This document shows positions 1-15,200 of a stretch of 64,000 nucleotides of DNA, piece after piece (the first letter of the stretch is position 1; the number at the start of each line of letters is the position of its first letter). Position numbers and translations under genes: made by a program. Location: positions 14,189,088 through 14,253,087 of the forward strand of contig SSBO01000012.1 in the NCBI GenBank assembly GCA_005281725.1, given 5' to 3'. The notes under the pieces are model-generated. The model searched no databases and was not told the DNA's origin. It was given only the letters and a program-made list of their open reading frames with translations. The stretch is from Wuchereria bancrofti. Its lineage: Eukaryota > Nematoda > Chromadorea > Rhabditida > Onchocercidae.

Positions 1-1110
1 TTATTGAAGTTTTTGTCACTAGAAAGAAACTTAGTTCATTGCTACTTCTTTGAAGATAATTTCTTCAGTTCATGATATTTTATCAGTGCTTCTCATATTC
101 TTTTGCTGACAATATAAATTGTCCAGATACATATTTCTTCTGTTTTCCAATGTTTTTCTAGATTTCATTTATTTCTACGTAATGATTGAGTGAAACCGAT
201 AGTAAAAAAGTAGTAAAAAAAAGTGACGAAATTATTTCAAAAGGAGCTCTTCTAAACCATTGAATTCTCTTTCTAAATATTGTTTAACCAGAACAGACTG
301 GTACAGTCTTTGTGAGAAGGATGCAGTTCCAATTCCAGAAACGCCTTCTCTAGCCTCATTACATTTTTCATTATTCGAAAGTGTAGTGATATTTCTACTA
401 AATCAGAAAGCATTATAAATCTATGGCATAGGACTTCATCCAACTTCTTTTTATTGCTGAAATATTTTTGGAGTCTTTTGACCAATTTTTTTAAAACGAT
501 CGAAACAGTGTCCATAATGAATTTGATGTTTGATTCTTTCCAAACTTGGTATCTTCAATTTTGCTTTGCTGTACTTCTCTTAAATTGCTGAAGAGCTTAC
601 TCGTCATTATCCTCTTTGGTCTGCTGGACACTCATAAGTCCTAACTACCAGAATTGGCCAATATCATTGTGGCTGATTAAACTAACACGTTGCAGCTGTC
701 CCACCTGATATCGCACTCTTGTTGCAGACATTTATATAGCTCTAATAATTTATATAGCTCTAATATGGCCTCAGCCTTATTCGCAGCAAATGAAATCCCG
801 ATTTTAATTCTTACACTTTGTCCAGGTTGATAAATATGAAGTTTTTGAGCTGATGAAAAAATCGAATTGTGTCTTTTACTGCATTTAATTCTTACTACAT
901 TTAATTCTTACTTTTCCATTGTAGAGGTCACATTCTGGTCGTTGATTTCTATCATTTGCAATTTATCTGTTAAATATTCCATATAGTTAGCTTCTCAATC
1001 GATGACCTCCTTATTTCTGACTTTTACACCGACCTCTGCTTTCATCTTATAGCATTTTTTAGGTGCCCTGTTACCAAATGAGGCGATACTTAATTCTTCA
1101 TTTTCTCTTC
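1..1110 (-). mobile_element. Decayed Pao/BEL-type LTR retrotransposon fragment
   Basis: Read on the minus strand, scattered pieces match the order of a Pao/BEL polyprotein. Around 1060-1095 there is a retropepsin-like stretch (SIASFGNRAPKK). Around 600-675 lies the linker pattern FW-x-LGLMSVQQ with an in-frame stop. At 273-515 there is the amino-terminal part of a reverse transcriptase (LDEVL, then EKAFLELELHPS and CTSLFWL). At 121-132 a YLDN tetrad sits where the catalytic YVDD/YVDN motif is expected. Stops and frame changes separate the pieces, so the copy is dead. It runs off the left edge, and no LTR or target-site duplication is visible. Family assignment rests on remembered motifs of nematode Pao elements; strand and order are seen in the sequence. 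Confidence 0.7.
730..766. repeat. Short tandem duplication (about 18 bp, two copies)
   Basis: The string tttatatagctctaata occurs twice in succession inside the retrotransposon relic. A similar small duplication (catttaattcttact) lies near 880-912. They look like local replication slippage in neutral sequence. Confidence 0.7.
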
Positions 1111-3690
1111 TTTGAAAGTTTAGTCGATTGACTAAGTTCGTTAACATAAATGATAATTGTACCATATCATACCAAATGGAGCCAATGCTATGTAAGATAT
1201 TTTGTAAAATTTTGAACTTTTTCGATTTAACCTTTTATAGCAAAAATTCAGAATATGAAGCTAAGATTTTCATTTCTCATCATCTTTCCTCAAAAAAAAA
1301 CATTTCCATCGATAAAAGAGAAGTAACACTGGTAATCGAAGAAAAGTAGATTCGCATACTTTTCAATTTTCTTGATTGTCAAAACTTGTTTAACTCATTG
1401 TGTATCTCGACGATGCACGGTGGAAGGAAACTTAGAGAAAGCTTGTATGAGACGACATGTTAATTGAATAAGTTAGGTTTAAGCTAGTGATTGTTCATTG
1501 TCTCATTCGCCAGATAAAAGTTGCTTCAAAAAGTTGATGAAACTGTAAGGTTAGTTACATCAATCATTCCAGCAATGAGCTTTTGTAACAGATTCACTTA
1601 TTAATTCAGTAGAATATTTCAAGGTAATATTATAATAAAATATATTTAGCTAATAGAAATATAGCTTTCCCTAAATTCGTTACTTTCCAGCTATCTGCCC
1701 AAGCAAAAACTCATTTAAGAATTTCAGTTTTGAAAATTTTTCAAAATTTCTGAACAATGTGTTGGAATTATATTACAATTATACAATTCCATAATTAGAT
1801 GAATTATACAATTCCCCATATATACAGACAAGCTTGACATAATTGGGAAAAGTTCGCTGATAAAATTGTCATGACCTTTTCGATGGATGCTTGCCATTTG
1901 AACACATTGAACAAATTAATATCTCAAAAAAACAAGCGTAAATTATCGATCAAATTTTTAATGCCAGTTACTGATCATATAAAATGCATTAAATGGGAAC
2001 GTTTTTGTTATAGTTCGATATTCAAAAGCTCGAAAAATAAGAAATCTCCAAATCCTTTGTCGCTTTTTGCATTTTTTCGTATGATATTATTGGTGCTAAA
2101 TTTCGATTGATTCCAATCATTTAAAACGATTATTAGTGCATAACTAAGTACAATTGTGCTGTGTACAGCTATTGTTTTTAAAAGTAAATGAAACTCATAA
2201 AACATATATAAAAATTATGAAATTTCAGCTTTCTCGTTAAAATTTTAACCGTCTGTTTGTACTGGGAGACAAAAAGTTCATCTTGCAAAATTCATTCCAA
2301 GAAATTCCATGGTAAACTATATAGTACGTAATACCAAATCTGCAATTTAATTGTTATAACTTGAATGAAATGATCAAGTAATTTCATCTTTAATTTACAC
2401 AAAAGTGAATGACTTTTTAAAAGTCTAAATATATGCTTCAACATTTGAAGAAATGGTAATCGATTAATATTGTCCTTACTTTAAAAAATGATATGATAAT
2501 TGATAAGAAAATAAAGAATGAAACAAGTGAAGTAATTATTAGTCAATCATTTTCGCATACGTAGATCGGATTTAGTTAATAGTATTACAATTGTTCAGTT
2601 CCTTCATCACGTGATATAAATCAAAATCCGTAACAATTGAATATGGAAAAGCCTGCATGGTTTATTATAACACTGATATTCTTATTAGCATTAATTTTTC
2701 TTTCATGAATAAAATTCCTTATTTACACTAACATTGCTGAACATGCAAAAATATTTCTTCAATTTGTTTACAATAAAGTTAGACCAACAATTTAATGATA
2801 ATAAAATGTCTTCATAAAATTACAATGATTTTTGAAAAGCCTTTATATATATATATTAAAAGTGGTGGAGAAAAAGACAACGGATTCGAATACTTTTGTG
2901 ACTTATGCAGTCATATAACGTCCTTTGCATAAAATCAAAATTATGAGTGTGAAATGAGCTCAGAGTCAATACCTTACACATGTGTAACCAACCCAATAGC
3001 CTATTATTAGGTACAACAAAATTTTAAATTTCATTCTTTTTTTCTTCATGAATAAAATCTTTAAAAAATTAATTATTGTCAGTAAAATTGCTAAGAGACT
3101 GAACAAAGTGCTTATATGAACTAAATTTATATACGGATCGATGACACAAATTGTTTTAAAATAAAATGGTTTCAGGAAACAGTCCCAACATCAACGATGC
3201 TAGATGCATTACTACTAGATCCTTCCTTCCTTCTTCATACTAATTTTCTTGTTTTAAAACGTATGTGAAATCAATTATTGTAAATTAAAATCCGAAAATG
3301 CCCATTCACAACAAGCTAATTCCTTGATAGATTTACGAATTTAATTACTGAAGTTTGTATACATTCTTCAACTAAAGTTCATTCCTTTGTTTCTTCGTGA
3401 TGCATTGTTAGGTCACAGCAAATGGAATGACCATGGGGTGCTGGAGCAACAGCAAAAGTCCTACCACCTACTATTACTATCCCTTCCAGCTATGACCAAA
3501 GCAAAATGCGTATTTATAAGTACGTGTGTGTATGTGTGCATGTATGTGTATGTGTGTGTGCATGTGTATGTGTATGCTAAGGCCATGTATGGGTCGATAG
3601 TGATGAGCGCAGCAAACGCATTAGCTGATATTGGAGGAAAAATGTTTTTCCTTTTCTTCTTCCCATCCGTCCTGGTCTATTAGCCATATT
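1111..3690. other. AT-rich spacer with no recognisable gene
   Basis: The reading frames here (for example 1128-1349, 1871-2110 and 2008-2205) are short, rich in Lys, Asn, Phe and Ile, and carry no motif I recognise. No tRNA cloverleaf or box B was found by eye. The only structured part is the GT-rich microsatellite near 3521-3575. The stretch probably combines old transposon debris and intergenic DNA. Confidence 0.5.
3521..3575. repeat. GT/ATGTGT microsatellite
   Basis: An imperfect (GT)n tract interrupted by AT and CA units. It makes a Val/Cys/Tyr/Met-rich reading frame (3387-3683) that should not be taken as a protein. Confidence 0.9.
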
Positions 3691-3959
3691 TCTATAGCAG
3701 TTATAGACTTGATAAGCGATTAAGCAATCCTTCTTCCAACAATTGCAATAGCAGCGGCGGCGGAGGAGTGAGTAGCTCAGGATCCATGGCCAACTGCTGA
3801 TTTACTATGCCGGAACGGATGGCACGAGATGGACCGAGTGACGACGAAGACGACGATAATATTCTCATCGTATTCCACTCTTATCCGATTCCTCCGACTC
3901 ATTTTCCTCCTCATACTACTCATCAGTTGAACTATTCTACCAGTTGTTTGCTCATTTAA
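3691..3959. other. Coding-like island with competing small frames on both strands
   Basis: This stretch is clearly richer in G+C than its surroundings. On the plus strand one frame ends at a TGA at 3798-3800 after a Ser/Asn/Gly-rich tail (SNNCNSSGGGGVSSSGS), preceded by possible acceptors. A second plus frame (3807-3959, 50 aa) starts MPERMARDGPSDDEDDD. On the minus strand, 3868-3701 encodes 55 aa with an L/P-rich end (MDPELLTPPPPLLL). I cannot tell which strand, if any, is used. It may be the terminal exon of an unrecognised gene or a regulatory island. Confidence 0.3.
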
Positions 3960-5377
3960 ATCGTTCTTTTTCTTCCATCAAAAAATAAAAGCAAAAAAGG
4001 AAAGAAAAAGAAAAAACGACCAAATTGGAGAAAAAAGCGCACATTTCCATCATCATCCACTTTTTTTTTCGATAAATGGCGAAAATAAACAATCGTAGAA
4101 ACGAAAGAAGAAATAACGAAATATTATTACTTACGAAGTATAAATCTGAAACACTCCGATTTCCCAAATTTTTGTTATCGAATTATTCAAAAGGAAACGA
4201 AAAAATAAAGGAACCTATCGGAAAGTTTCATCATCAATTATCTGATTATCGTCTTCTATGGAGCCAACAATGTCGTTACATCAACGGATACGAGGTTAGG
4301 CAGTTTTTCTTTTGAAATGGTTGATTACGAAAAATTGACCGTCTTAAATTTGATATTACTAATATGTGATTATTATTATTTAATATTACTTTACCAAATA
4401 TATTATTATTATTTAATATTATTTTAAAGACAAGTAAATGCTTCCCTTCAAACTTTTTATTTGATTGAAAAGAAAAAAGAATAACAAGTTATAAATTCGC
4501 AAAAAAAAGAAAAGAAATGAGGAAAAGATGAACGTTGTACAAAATTCATTAGTTTTCTTAGATACTTCAAAACATTTCAATTGTAGTTTCACTTTTCGGA
4601 ATACCTTTCTTATAGTTTAATTTTCCGAAATGCATAAAATGTTTCTGCTCTCATCATCCAAGACAAAAATTTCGGACTTATTGAGAAATAAAGTATCAAT
4701 TATCGCTCATTAAATTTTGCTAGAAATCGTATGTTACTCCAAAAATGCAATGCACATCACCTCGCCTGGCTACGACATCAGCGCTTTTAAATGTTGCCCA
4801 CTGGCAGATACAGCGTCCCTTACATAAGCGAGCGCAGAATAAGCCCAACAACCGACATTTCCCGGTGCTTCGCTACTTGAGCATTAACCTCTCTGTATTA
4901 ACTCCGAAAATTCGTTAAGTTTCATTTTTTCTTCTTCCACTGTTCCGCTCTCTCTCTCTTTCTGTTATCAACTGTTTTAGCAGACTGCAATATACTATTT
5001 CCAAGTTCTTATCACTGCCTTCTCAACTCCCGTTTTCCACTGCGCTTTTTTCGCCTTCCTCTTCGATGAGGCGTATTATTTCGAAAATACTTTTGATCTT
5101 TTCCGATTACATCTTTCATTTTAATTGCTAACTCAAATATTTAAAATATCCCGAGGTTTTTATCATTCTTTTCCATAATCCCTGTTATAAGCCTAACACT
5201 TTTCCTTAAATGTTAACTTTTCGACTTAACTTAGAAACTTCTGCTAAATTAATCATTTAAAATTGTCACGTCATCCGTGTACAGTCATAACAGAATCTCT
5301 CCCTTCCCGGAAAGTTAATTTTACCTAAATTTCACCTAGATCATACATTCCAAATATAGACGTTTTGCAGAATTTGA
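3960..5377. other. Spacer and probable promoter region upstream of the MAP kinase kinase
   Basis: AT-rich DNA with a moderately G+C-richer patch at about 4740-4890 and a pyrimidine-rich run at about 4920-5060 (CT-rich, including ctctctctctt). No coding exon was recognised. Its position before the 5' end of the kinase makes it the likely promoter and outron region, which is inference. Confidence 0.4.
5363..5370 (+). promoter_or_regulatory. Putative spliced-leader acceptor for the MAP kinase kinase
   Basis: The string gttttgcag ends at 5370, seven bases before the ATG at 5378. In nematodes a cag this close to the start codon usually marks trans-splicing of a spliced leader. No upstream in-frame coding is needed to explain it. 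Confidence 0.5.
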
Positions 5378-8763
<3,386 letters not shown>

Positions 8764-8793
8764 TAAATGAATTTCTTTTGTGCATTATCATAG

Positions 8794-8898
8794 ATCAAAC
8801 GAAATCTAGGGAAGTTCTTCCGGAAAGTTTGTATTCACTGTGATGATTTAGTAAGAAGTCCAGATATGGAGTTAGAAGTGTTACTGCTTGAGAGAAAG
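8794..8898 (+). CDS. Open exon-like segment just after the kinase stop
   Basis: Thirty bases after the kinase stop there is an acceptor (cattatcatag) followed by 35 open codons ending at a donor (aag|gtatta). The translation contains KVCIHCDDLVRSPDMELEVL and ends in phase 0. That phase joins in frame to the CUE-like exon at 11559. The first Met in frame is at 8866. It could be the first exon of the next gene, produced by spliced-leader trans-splicing immediately behind the kinase gene, or a chance open frame. I do not recognise the sequence. Confidence 0.35.
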
Positions 8899-11558
8899 GT
8901 ATTAAATATAAAATAGTATAACTCCATTATCTCATTGGCGGAAACTTTAATTTTTCGAAATGCAAATAGTTATTGATGAAACATCAATAATGTGCTGTTA
9001 ATTTATTCAAACTTCACTATCAGTTTTATTTTTTATTTTTTTATTTTGAAATTGGTTCAGTAAAACTTTGTTTAGATTACGTTTTCATATTTTGTCTAAT
9101 TCTCTGTTTTGGATTACGTTTTCATAATTTGTCTATTTTTTATTCAAATTGTTATCGTGTCAAAAAAGATGGATTGTATATTGTCTAAATGTAATCCTTT
9201 CTGAGAATTTTTAGAAAATTTTCCAGGTGTTTATATTCAGTGTAATTATCTTTGCTTTAAAATACATTACATTGTGATTGCATGCTTCTGTTTAGCAGTC
9301 TCCTTGTAAATTTAGTTATCTCTAGTAGCCGAAAGTTTTAAAGTATAAGTAGCTTGGTGATATTGTCGGTTTGCTTGCTCATTTATTGTAAAAAGTTTCC
9401 TGATGAGGGTACTTCCTGCTTAGATTACCCTTGAGATAATAATATTCTCTCATATATATAATATCCTGAATTTTCTGCAGGTAGTTTGGATTGTTTGTGA
9501 GTATTATGATTATATATTATACATGGTAACTCTATACATATCTAGTTAAATTTGTAATAGTTCAAATGAGGTATTCAGAAAGTTGAAATAAGAGAGTAAG
9601 AAAATGAAGTTTTGCAGTTCAGCCGCTGGAAAAAAGTCCTTGGGTGTTTAATATATCCAATTTTCATTTTAGTTGTTCAATGCTGTGCAAATTATTTTTT
9701 GCGCCTTGTATTGACGTATATTCATTTGCTCCTCACCCATTTTCTGCCAATTTTTTTAAAAAATGAATATCTGATATTTATCATTAAAAAATTGTTTGTT
9801 CCTTGCACCTAAATTTCTTTATATAAAGCGCAAATATACAAATTATTTTTTGCTTAAGTTTAGAAAAATCATTTTTGATTCATTTTCCATTGGTCGGATC
9901 CTATATCCAGTTTTGAAAATTCAAATTTATGAAAAGGAGGCTTTTGTAAAAGCTGCTTGAATAATTTTTTTTATTGTTCCAATTGTCAGAAAATTTTAGT
10001 CTTTTTCATCGACTATGAAGTTCTTTATTGTAAATCGATTGACGTAAACGAATAGTTGAAATAACGGTTTATTGATTAACATTAAAAAGATTATTAGGTA
10101 ACAAACTGCATCGCAGATACTTAATTTTAGGAGGAATTTGTTTCGGTTGGCTGCAGGATGTTGTTGGACAAAGATTGATGAAATGCAGAGAGGGTATTGG
10201 AACAAACCGAGTTGAATATTTCAGTCTCTATGAACTGATCGCGGATAATGGGTTTAACTCGTGATATAGTGGATGTCGACAATACAACAGTACACTTTTG
10301 TAAATGAGTTGATTGATGATCAAACATAACTTCCTTAGAACATACCGACGATCCACATAGAATATTAGATAGAATTCGGAAGAGTTTAATAATTATTATT
10401 ACATAATTTTAAATGAATCAGTCGTCGTTGTCTTAGTCCACAAATTTTTATCTTATAGGTTTAATACAAAATTATTTCGACATTTAAAGTCACTCCAGTT
10501 TTTTCGACATCAACCGTTGATTATCAGTTGATAATCATGATATCGTTGTTGCTTTATTTCTAGATTATATTTGCTCAGTTTTGTGAATTCTAAATAGTTT
10601 TAGAGCTTGGCTGTTATCAGAATGGCAAAGTAATCCAATGTGTTACCACCGTTGCCGATTCTTTTTGCCCATTGGAAAACAGTGCATAAATCAAGTTTTT
10701 CAGATAATCTTTAATTAACGTCCAATATTTTGTACTTCTCTCCAGCTGGATCAAAAAAGAGGGATCACTTACAAATTTACTATATCACTGTTTATAAATG
10801 ATGTTATACCTGATTAAGGAATGATGTAAAGTTTTATGTTCAAACTTTAACATGTATTAATTAATATAATGCAGAATAAAAATGGTTATAAAGTCTCAGC
10901 AATCCAAAATCAATTTTATTAATTCAAACAATCGTCAATCAATTCTTCAATAATCTATAATCAAATTTGAATAATTACAATCAATGCATATTTTTGAGAA
11001 TTAGCATATTTGAGTCTGCAATGAGTGAATGAATCATTTGAATTGGTAGTTGTGTTGCTAAGCTGTACGAGTGGAAAATGTTTTCCACAGAATGGAAAAT
11101 TTCGCAAATACGTGTAAGTTTTAATTGATAATCAGTATAATTATAGAAAATGATAACCGACTGTGACATTTTTATTCTTCGTTAGCATTCTGTTCTAATG
11201 CTATAGTTAAAGATCGATTATGATGTGTTAGTATTATCAAACGTTACTGCTTTGACATAAATTTCTATCAGATATTTCAGCATTTGACTTTAAATAAAGT
11301 ATGGTTACTACTGTTATATATTACTATATCTTATATTTTATAATTAAATTTCTATAACTTTTACAACTAATTAAAGCTACCAATAAATAATATCTTAGAA
11401 ATCTGAAAGAGGAGAAACAGTGTTATTATCCTAATAACCAATGAATTATCCTTCTTTTTAACTTTTTTTGAACTAATAAGTTAGATGGCTAAATGCTTAG
11501 GTACTTTATTAGAATTTAACAACATAAAATGAATGATGTTATCAATTACTATTCTTAG
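8899..11558. other. AT-rich stretch, probable long intron or spacer
   Basis: No recognisable exon. It contains a near-direct duplication of gattacgttttcata around 9073-9135. A slightly more complex stretch at 9990-10330 has open minus-strand frames without any family motif. The hydrophobic frame at 9612-9812 is low complexity and T-rich. If the models for 8794-8898 and 11559-11830 are right, this is one 2.66 kb intron. Confidence 0.4.
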
Positions 11559-11830
11559 GATATGTTCCCATGCTTATCTATCGAGCAAATTCGATTTTTG
11601 CTATGGGAAGCAAATGGAAATGTAGAAGACACAGTTGAAATGGCATTCGAATTATTAAATGACAGACCCAGCACATCAGCTGTTTCACCATTGGAACAAT
11701 CCATAAACGTGGATTACAGAATGGCAATTAGACGGAATCAGTTTACGATAACGTCAATATCGCCAGTTCGAGACGGACTGATACGTGAAAATTACTTAAA
11801 TGGAAAGCACTCTATGGCAGTAAAACAAAA
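11559..11830 (+). CDS. Exon encoding a CUE-like ubiquitin-binding domain
   Basis: Bounded by an acceptor (attcttag) and open to a TGA at 11832. The start reads DMFPCLSIEQIRFLLWEANG followed by NVEDTVEMAFELL. This has the CUE signature: MFP near the start, then helix 1, a short N-G turn, and a di-leucine near the end of helix 3 (LL). CUE domains are about 40-residue three-helix folds that bind ubiquitin. The rest (about 50 residues) is polar with no motif. A donor at aaaa|gtgatt (11831) leaves phase 2, which matches the acceptor at 12225 so that the frame runs into the RdRP; gtgatt is a weak donor. Otherwise the exon ends a separate small gene at the TGA. CUE assignment is by eye. Confidence 0.5.
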
Positions 11831-12214
11831 GTGATTTTTCTTTCTTCATGTTTATTTGGAATTTCAAATTGCTATTTCGAACATCATGAAAGGTTAAGGA
11901 TCATCCAATATATGAACACAATTCTTTCACGAAATAAACTGCATCATATCAATTGTTTATTGTATGGGTTCGATGCTTAAGTTATTAACTTAGTAACTTA
12001 GATGTGAATTTCAAATCTTAGCTATCAGCTAACATATGCATATTTAAATTTCTGGTTTATTGTGATTAATTAATCGAAATAGCTTGGTCACTGGCACCAT
12101 AAGTTTCTTTCAGGAGATCTTATCTGTTTTATATCTTATTGATAATGCTAATTATTTACTAATTGTTCTCTTTTTATTTTTCTCCACTTCTCTTCCATTA
12201 TTATAATAATTTTC

Positions 12215-12224
12215 TAAATTACAG
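12215..12224 (+). promoter_or_regulatory. Splice or spliced-leader acceptor before the first secure RdRP exon
   Basis: The string ctaaattacag ends at 12224, 25 bases before the ATG at 12250. The 25 bases are open in the RdRP frame (AIIVKLKL), so this may be an internal cis-splice acceptor rather than a trans-splice site. This choice decides the amino terminus of the RdRP. Confidence 0.5.
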
Positions 12225-12249
12225 AGCTATTATTGTAAAATTGAAACTG

Positions 12250-15200
12250 ATGGTCTCTGTAGAAGGCATTCCGAAGGAACAAATTAAATACATACTGAAA
12301 AGTATTCTGCAAAATGTATGTTCGCTAATAATATTGACTTAAAAAAATCTCAAATATTCGATTTAAAATTTCCGTTTACTTTAATATGCAAATAATTTTT
12401 GTTACATGTTTGCATGATAGTAGAAAAAATAAACTGACATTATACATTAAGAAATAAAATCTACAAAACTATAATACATTGTATGGAACTGTTAAATTTC
12501 TTTTTTCACTAACTTAGTTCGAAAAATCTTTAAGTCCTTAAGGATAAGAATTTTAACGACAGAAATACCTTTTAAGTAAAACTGTTTCAAAATTTTGATT
12601 TTTCATTTTACAGTGTAACTGTTCAATTCGATCTTTTAACGAGTTAATACCATGCCTGCAAGCAGCTTATGAAGAAAAATGTGTCGAAGTTCAAATTGGA
12701 ATTGAACTGCCTTGTGATAAGAGATCAAATCAAGATGCCCTGATTGAGTTCACAAAATCATTCACTGTAGAGTCTGGGTAAATTTCCCAAACTCTTCCCT
12801 TTTGAAACATAGTGTTTGTATTTTCTGTTCATAAATTTTTCATATAAATTTCAAATACTGATGTAAACTTGAGGTGCAGATATAATGTTTCAGATATGGC
12901 CTTGAAACGCAACCATATATGGAAATACAGAATATCGATCGAATATTAACTGACATAAGGTTGGCTATTTGCAGTTATCATTTTCAAATCAACACCAATT
13001 CTTAAGGTATCAACGAAGATTCAATCGTTTCCTGCGGGACGTAGTCAGGTGTGACTAGCAGTGTTCAATTTATAAGGTTGCAGGATCTTCGGACTTTAAT
13101 TCTTTTGTTTTGTTGATTGTTTCCTTTCATGCTTTGATAGAGACAGAGAAGGAAGATCAACAATACCAGACACAACAAGAAAAATTAATTGAAAAATTTG
13201 AAATAAAGGAACTGTTTTGAATTTTGATGGCTTTTCTTAGTACTGTTAGGATAAACATTCATTTTCCATCATTCTCTTCTCACTTATTGAATTTTTGAGA
13301 AACATTCAGATATTTTTTCTTTTATTTTTTTAAGCATACAAAAGAATTCATGTAAATCGTTGACTTTCTAGATTTTTACAGGCCCGATCATACGAACGTT
13401 GACATACTTTGGATAGGAATTGGTAATATGCCAAATATGGGTTTATTTTTCATCCGTGGAGAGTATGTGACAAAGTATAATACAAGCAGTAATAAATTGA
13501 TCGTCAATTCAGTATGTGAGACAAAAATAAATAATGCTGCAGGTGAGTACCTATTTTGCAGTGTGATGATAACTTGAACCATTCATCAGAATTAACTTTT
13601 TAAGTAGGTAATTTGGTTAATTAGCGAATAGACTAACCTTTTTTCTGCTTTATGTTTACTAACTGTGTGAGGATTTGTCGGGATTAATAAGAAAGTAGTG
13701 CAGTTTTAAAATCTGATCTAATTCCTACGCACTTGAAATAAGCAAAATTAGATGTAACCTCAAGAAATTTCTGACCAAATATTTTGTTTGGTCAGAACAA
13801 TGCAGAAGTGTTGCTGTTTCAAAATGTTTGATTGGAAATTTTAAAAAATAAAAATAGAATAAAAAATAAATTAATACTGAAATTTTTTAATGAGTGATTT
13901 TTTCAGTATTTTGAGAAATCCTAATGATCTTTGTTTTCAGGTTGATGTGAATTAAAGTATTTCAGCTGTTTTAGATAATTTAGAGCAGTAGTAATTTTTC
14001 CCTGTCTTTCAAGCTTTGATTAAGTAATTATGACATTATTTTTTAAGGACTTATAAATTTTACGCAATAAATTAGAATTTTAGGTAACCATACACTATTG
14101 TCTTGGGCACATTTTGAACATGATCGACGATTACTAACCATTTATTTTGCTATCGAAAAAGTTACCCAAGCTCATGACGGGTTGTCATATATAGGTTATA
14201 AATTTGTTATAACATATAATTCATTCCATATGGTTATTGTCGATTGTGATTCGGATCCAGATGAAAAAGATAATTATATTTATATTTATTTGCGACATCC
14301 TCCTCAGGTTAATACCTTACTTTCTTTACTCATCGAGGCTATAAGATTTTGTATGTTCATTCGTTCATTTATAACCTGTTTTAAGAATGGAAACTGAAGA
14401 GCAGTTTAGTTCATGTGGGAATAAATTGTTTACTTGTGGTATAAACAGTGGCCGGATTTCTATAAAATAATATAAACTTGGAGTAGCTATACTCGGAGTA
14501 TGACAGTGTCATCAACTTTGAGACGCTGTTTCATATTTTGGAATTGATGCACTCTGTAACAAGTTATACTTTCGATAATCAAAGTATAGTTGTGGGAAGC
14601 GATACCCCGAATTATGACAAATGGAAAGAGAGTCTTGAATATTGAGCAATGTCGCGACTGGATACGTGTGGGAAGTTTCCCAGGAAGCGAACATTTCGCG
14701 GGTTGTTCTCAGGTATTTTTAAATAATCAGTTGCTTATAAGAATATCTAGCAAAATCGATCTAGATTTCTCTTTTGTTAATTTTGAACTAAAATTTGATT
14801 TTACAAACAGGTAAATTGTATGGACAAACTAAATTTTTGTGCAGGAGACCTTGGCTGAATCATCATGGTTCAGCTTCTCGATATCAAAAGAAACAGTGAA
14901 GCCGGAAAGAATGTTCCCGGATGAAGTACTTAAATGGCAAAGACGCCCATTAAGTGTAAAATTGGTAATAATTTGGTAACAAATGCTCGAAATGAGCAAT
15001 AAAATCCATTAAATCTTACTTCTGCCTCGCTGTAACTTAAACAAGAACATAAGAATATCTGAGAGCAAAGGAAGGCAATACCTGAGCGTTGCTTAGTTTA
15101 CATTGATTTTTGATTGTGCCTTCACCTTTATCATTTTTATGATTAAATATAGTGCAAGATGAAAAGTGGCTTAACATTTTCTACCAGTAAATGAAATGGT

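Noticed and set aside
2870..2940. Box-B-like string (ggattcgaata) suggesting a tRNA on the minus strand
   Set aside because: No acceptor stem, anticodon arm or box A could be found around it.
3387..3683. 98-codon frame including a Cys/Val/Tyr repeat
   Set aside because: It is produced by the GT microsatellite and lacks any conserved motif.
9612..9812. Hydrophobic plus-strand frame resembling a membrane protein
   Set aside because: T-rich low-complexity DNA gives Phe/Leu/Ile codons by composition; no start context or homology.
10127..10327. 66-codon minus-strand frame in an otherwise AT-rich stretch
   Set aside because: No family motif or splice context; insufficient to call a gene.
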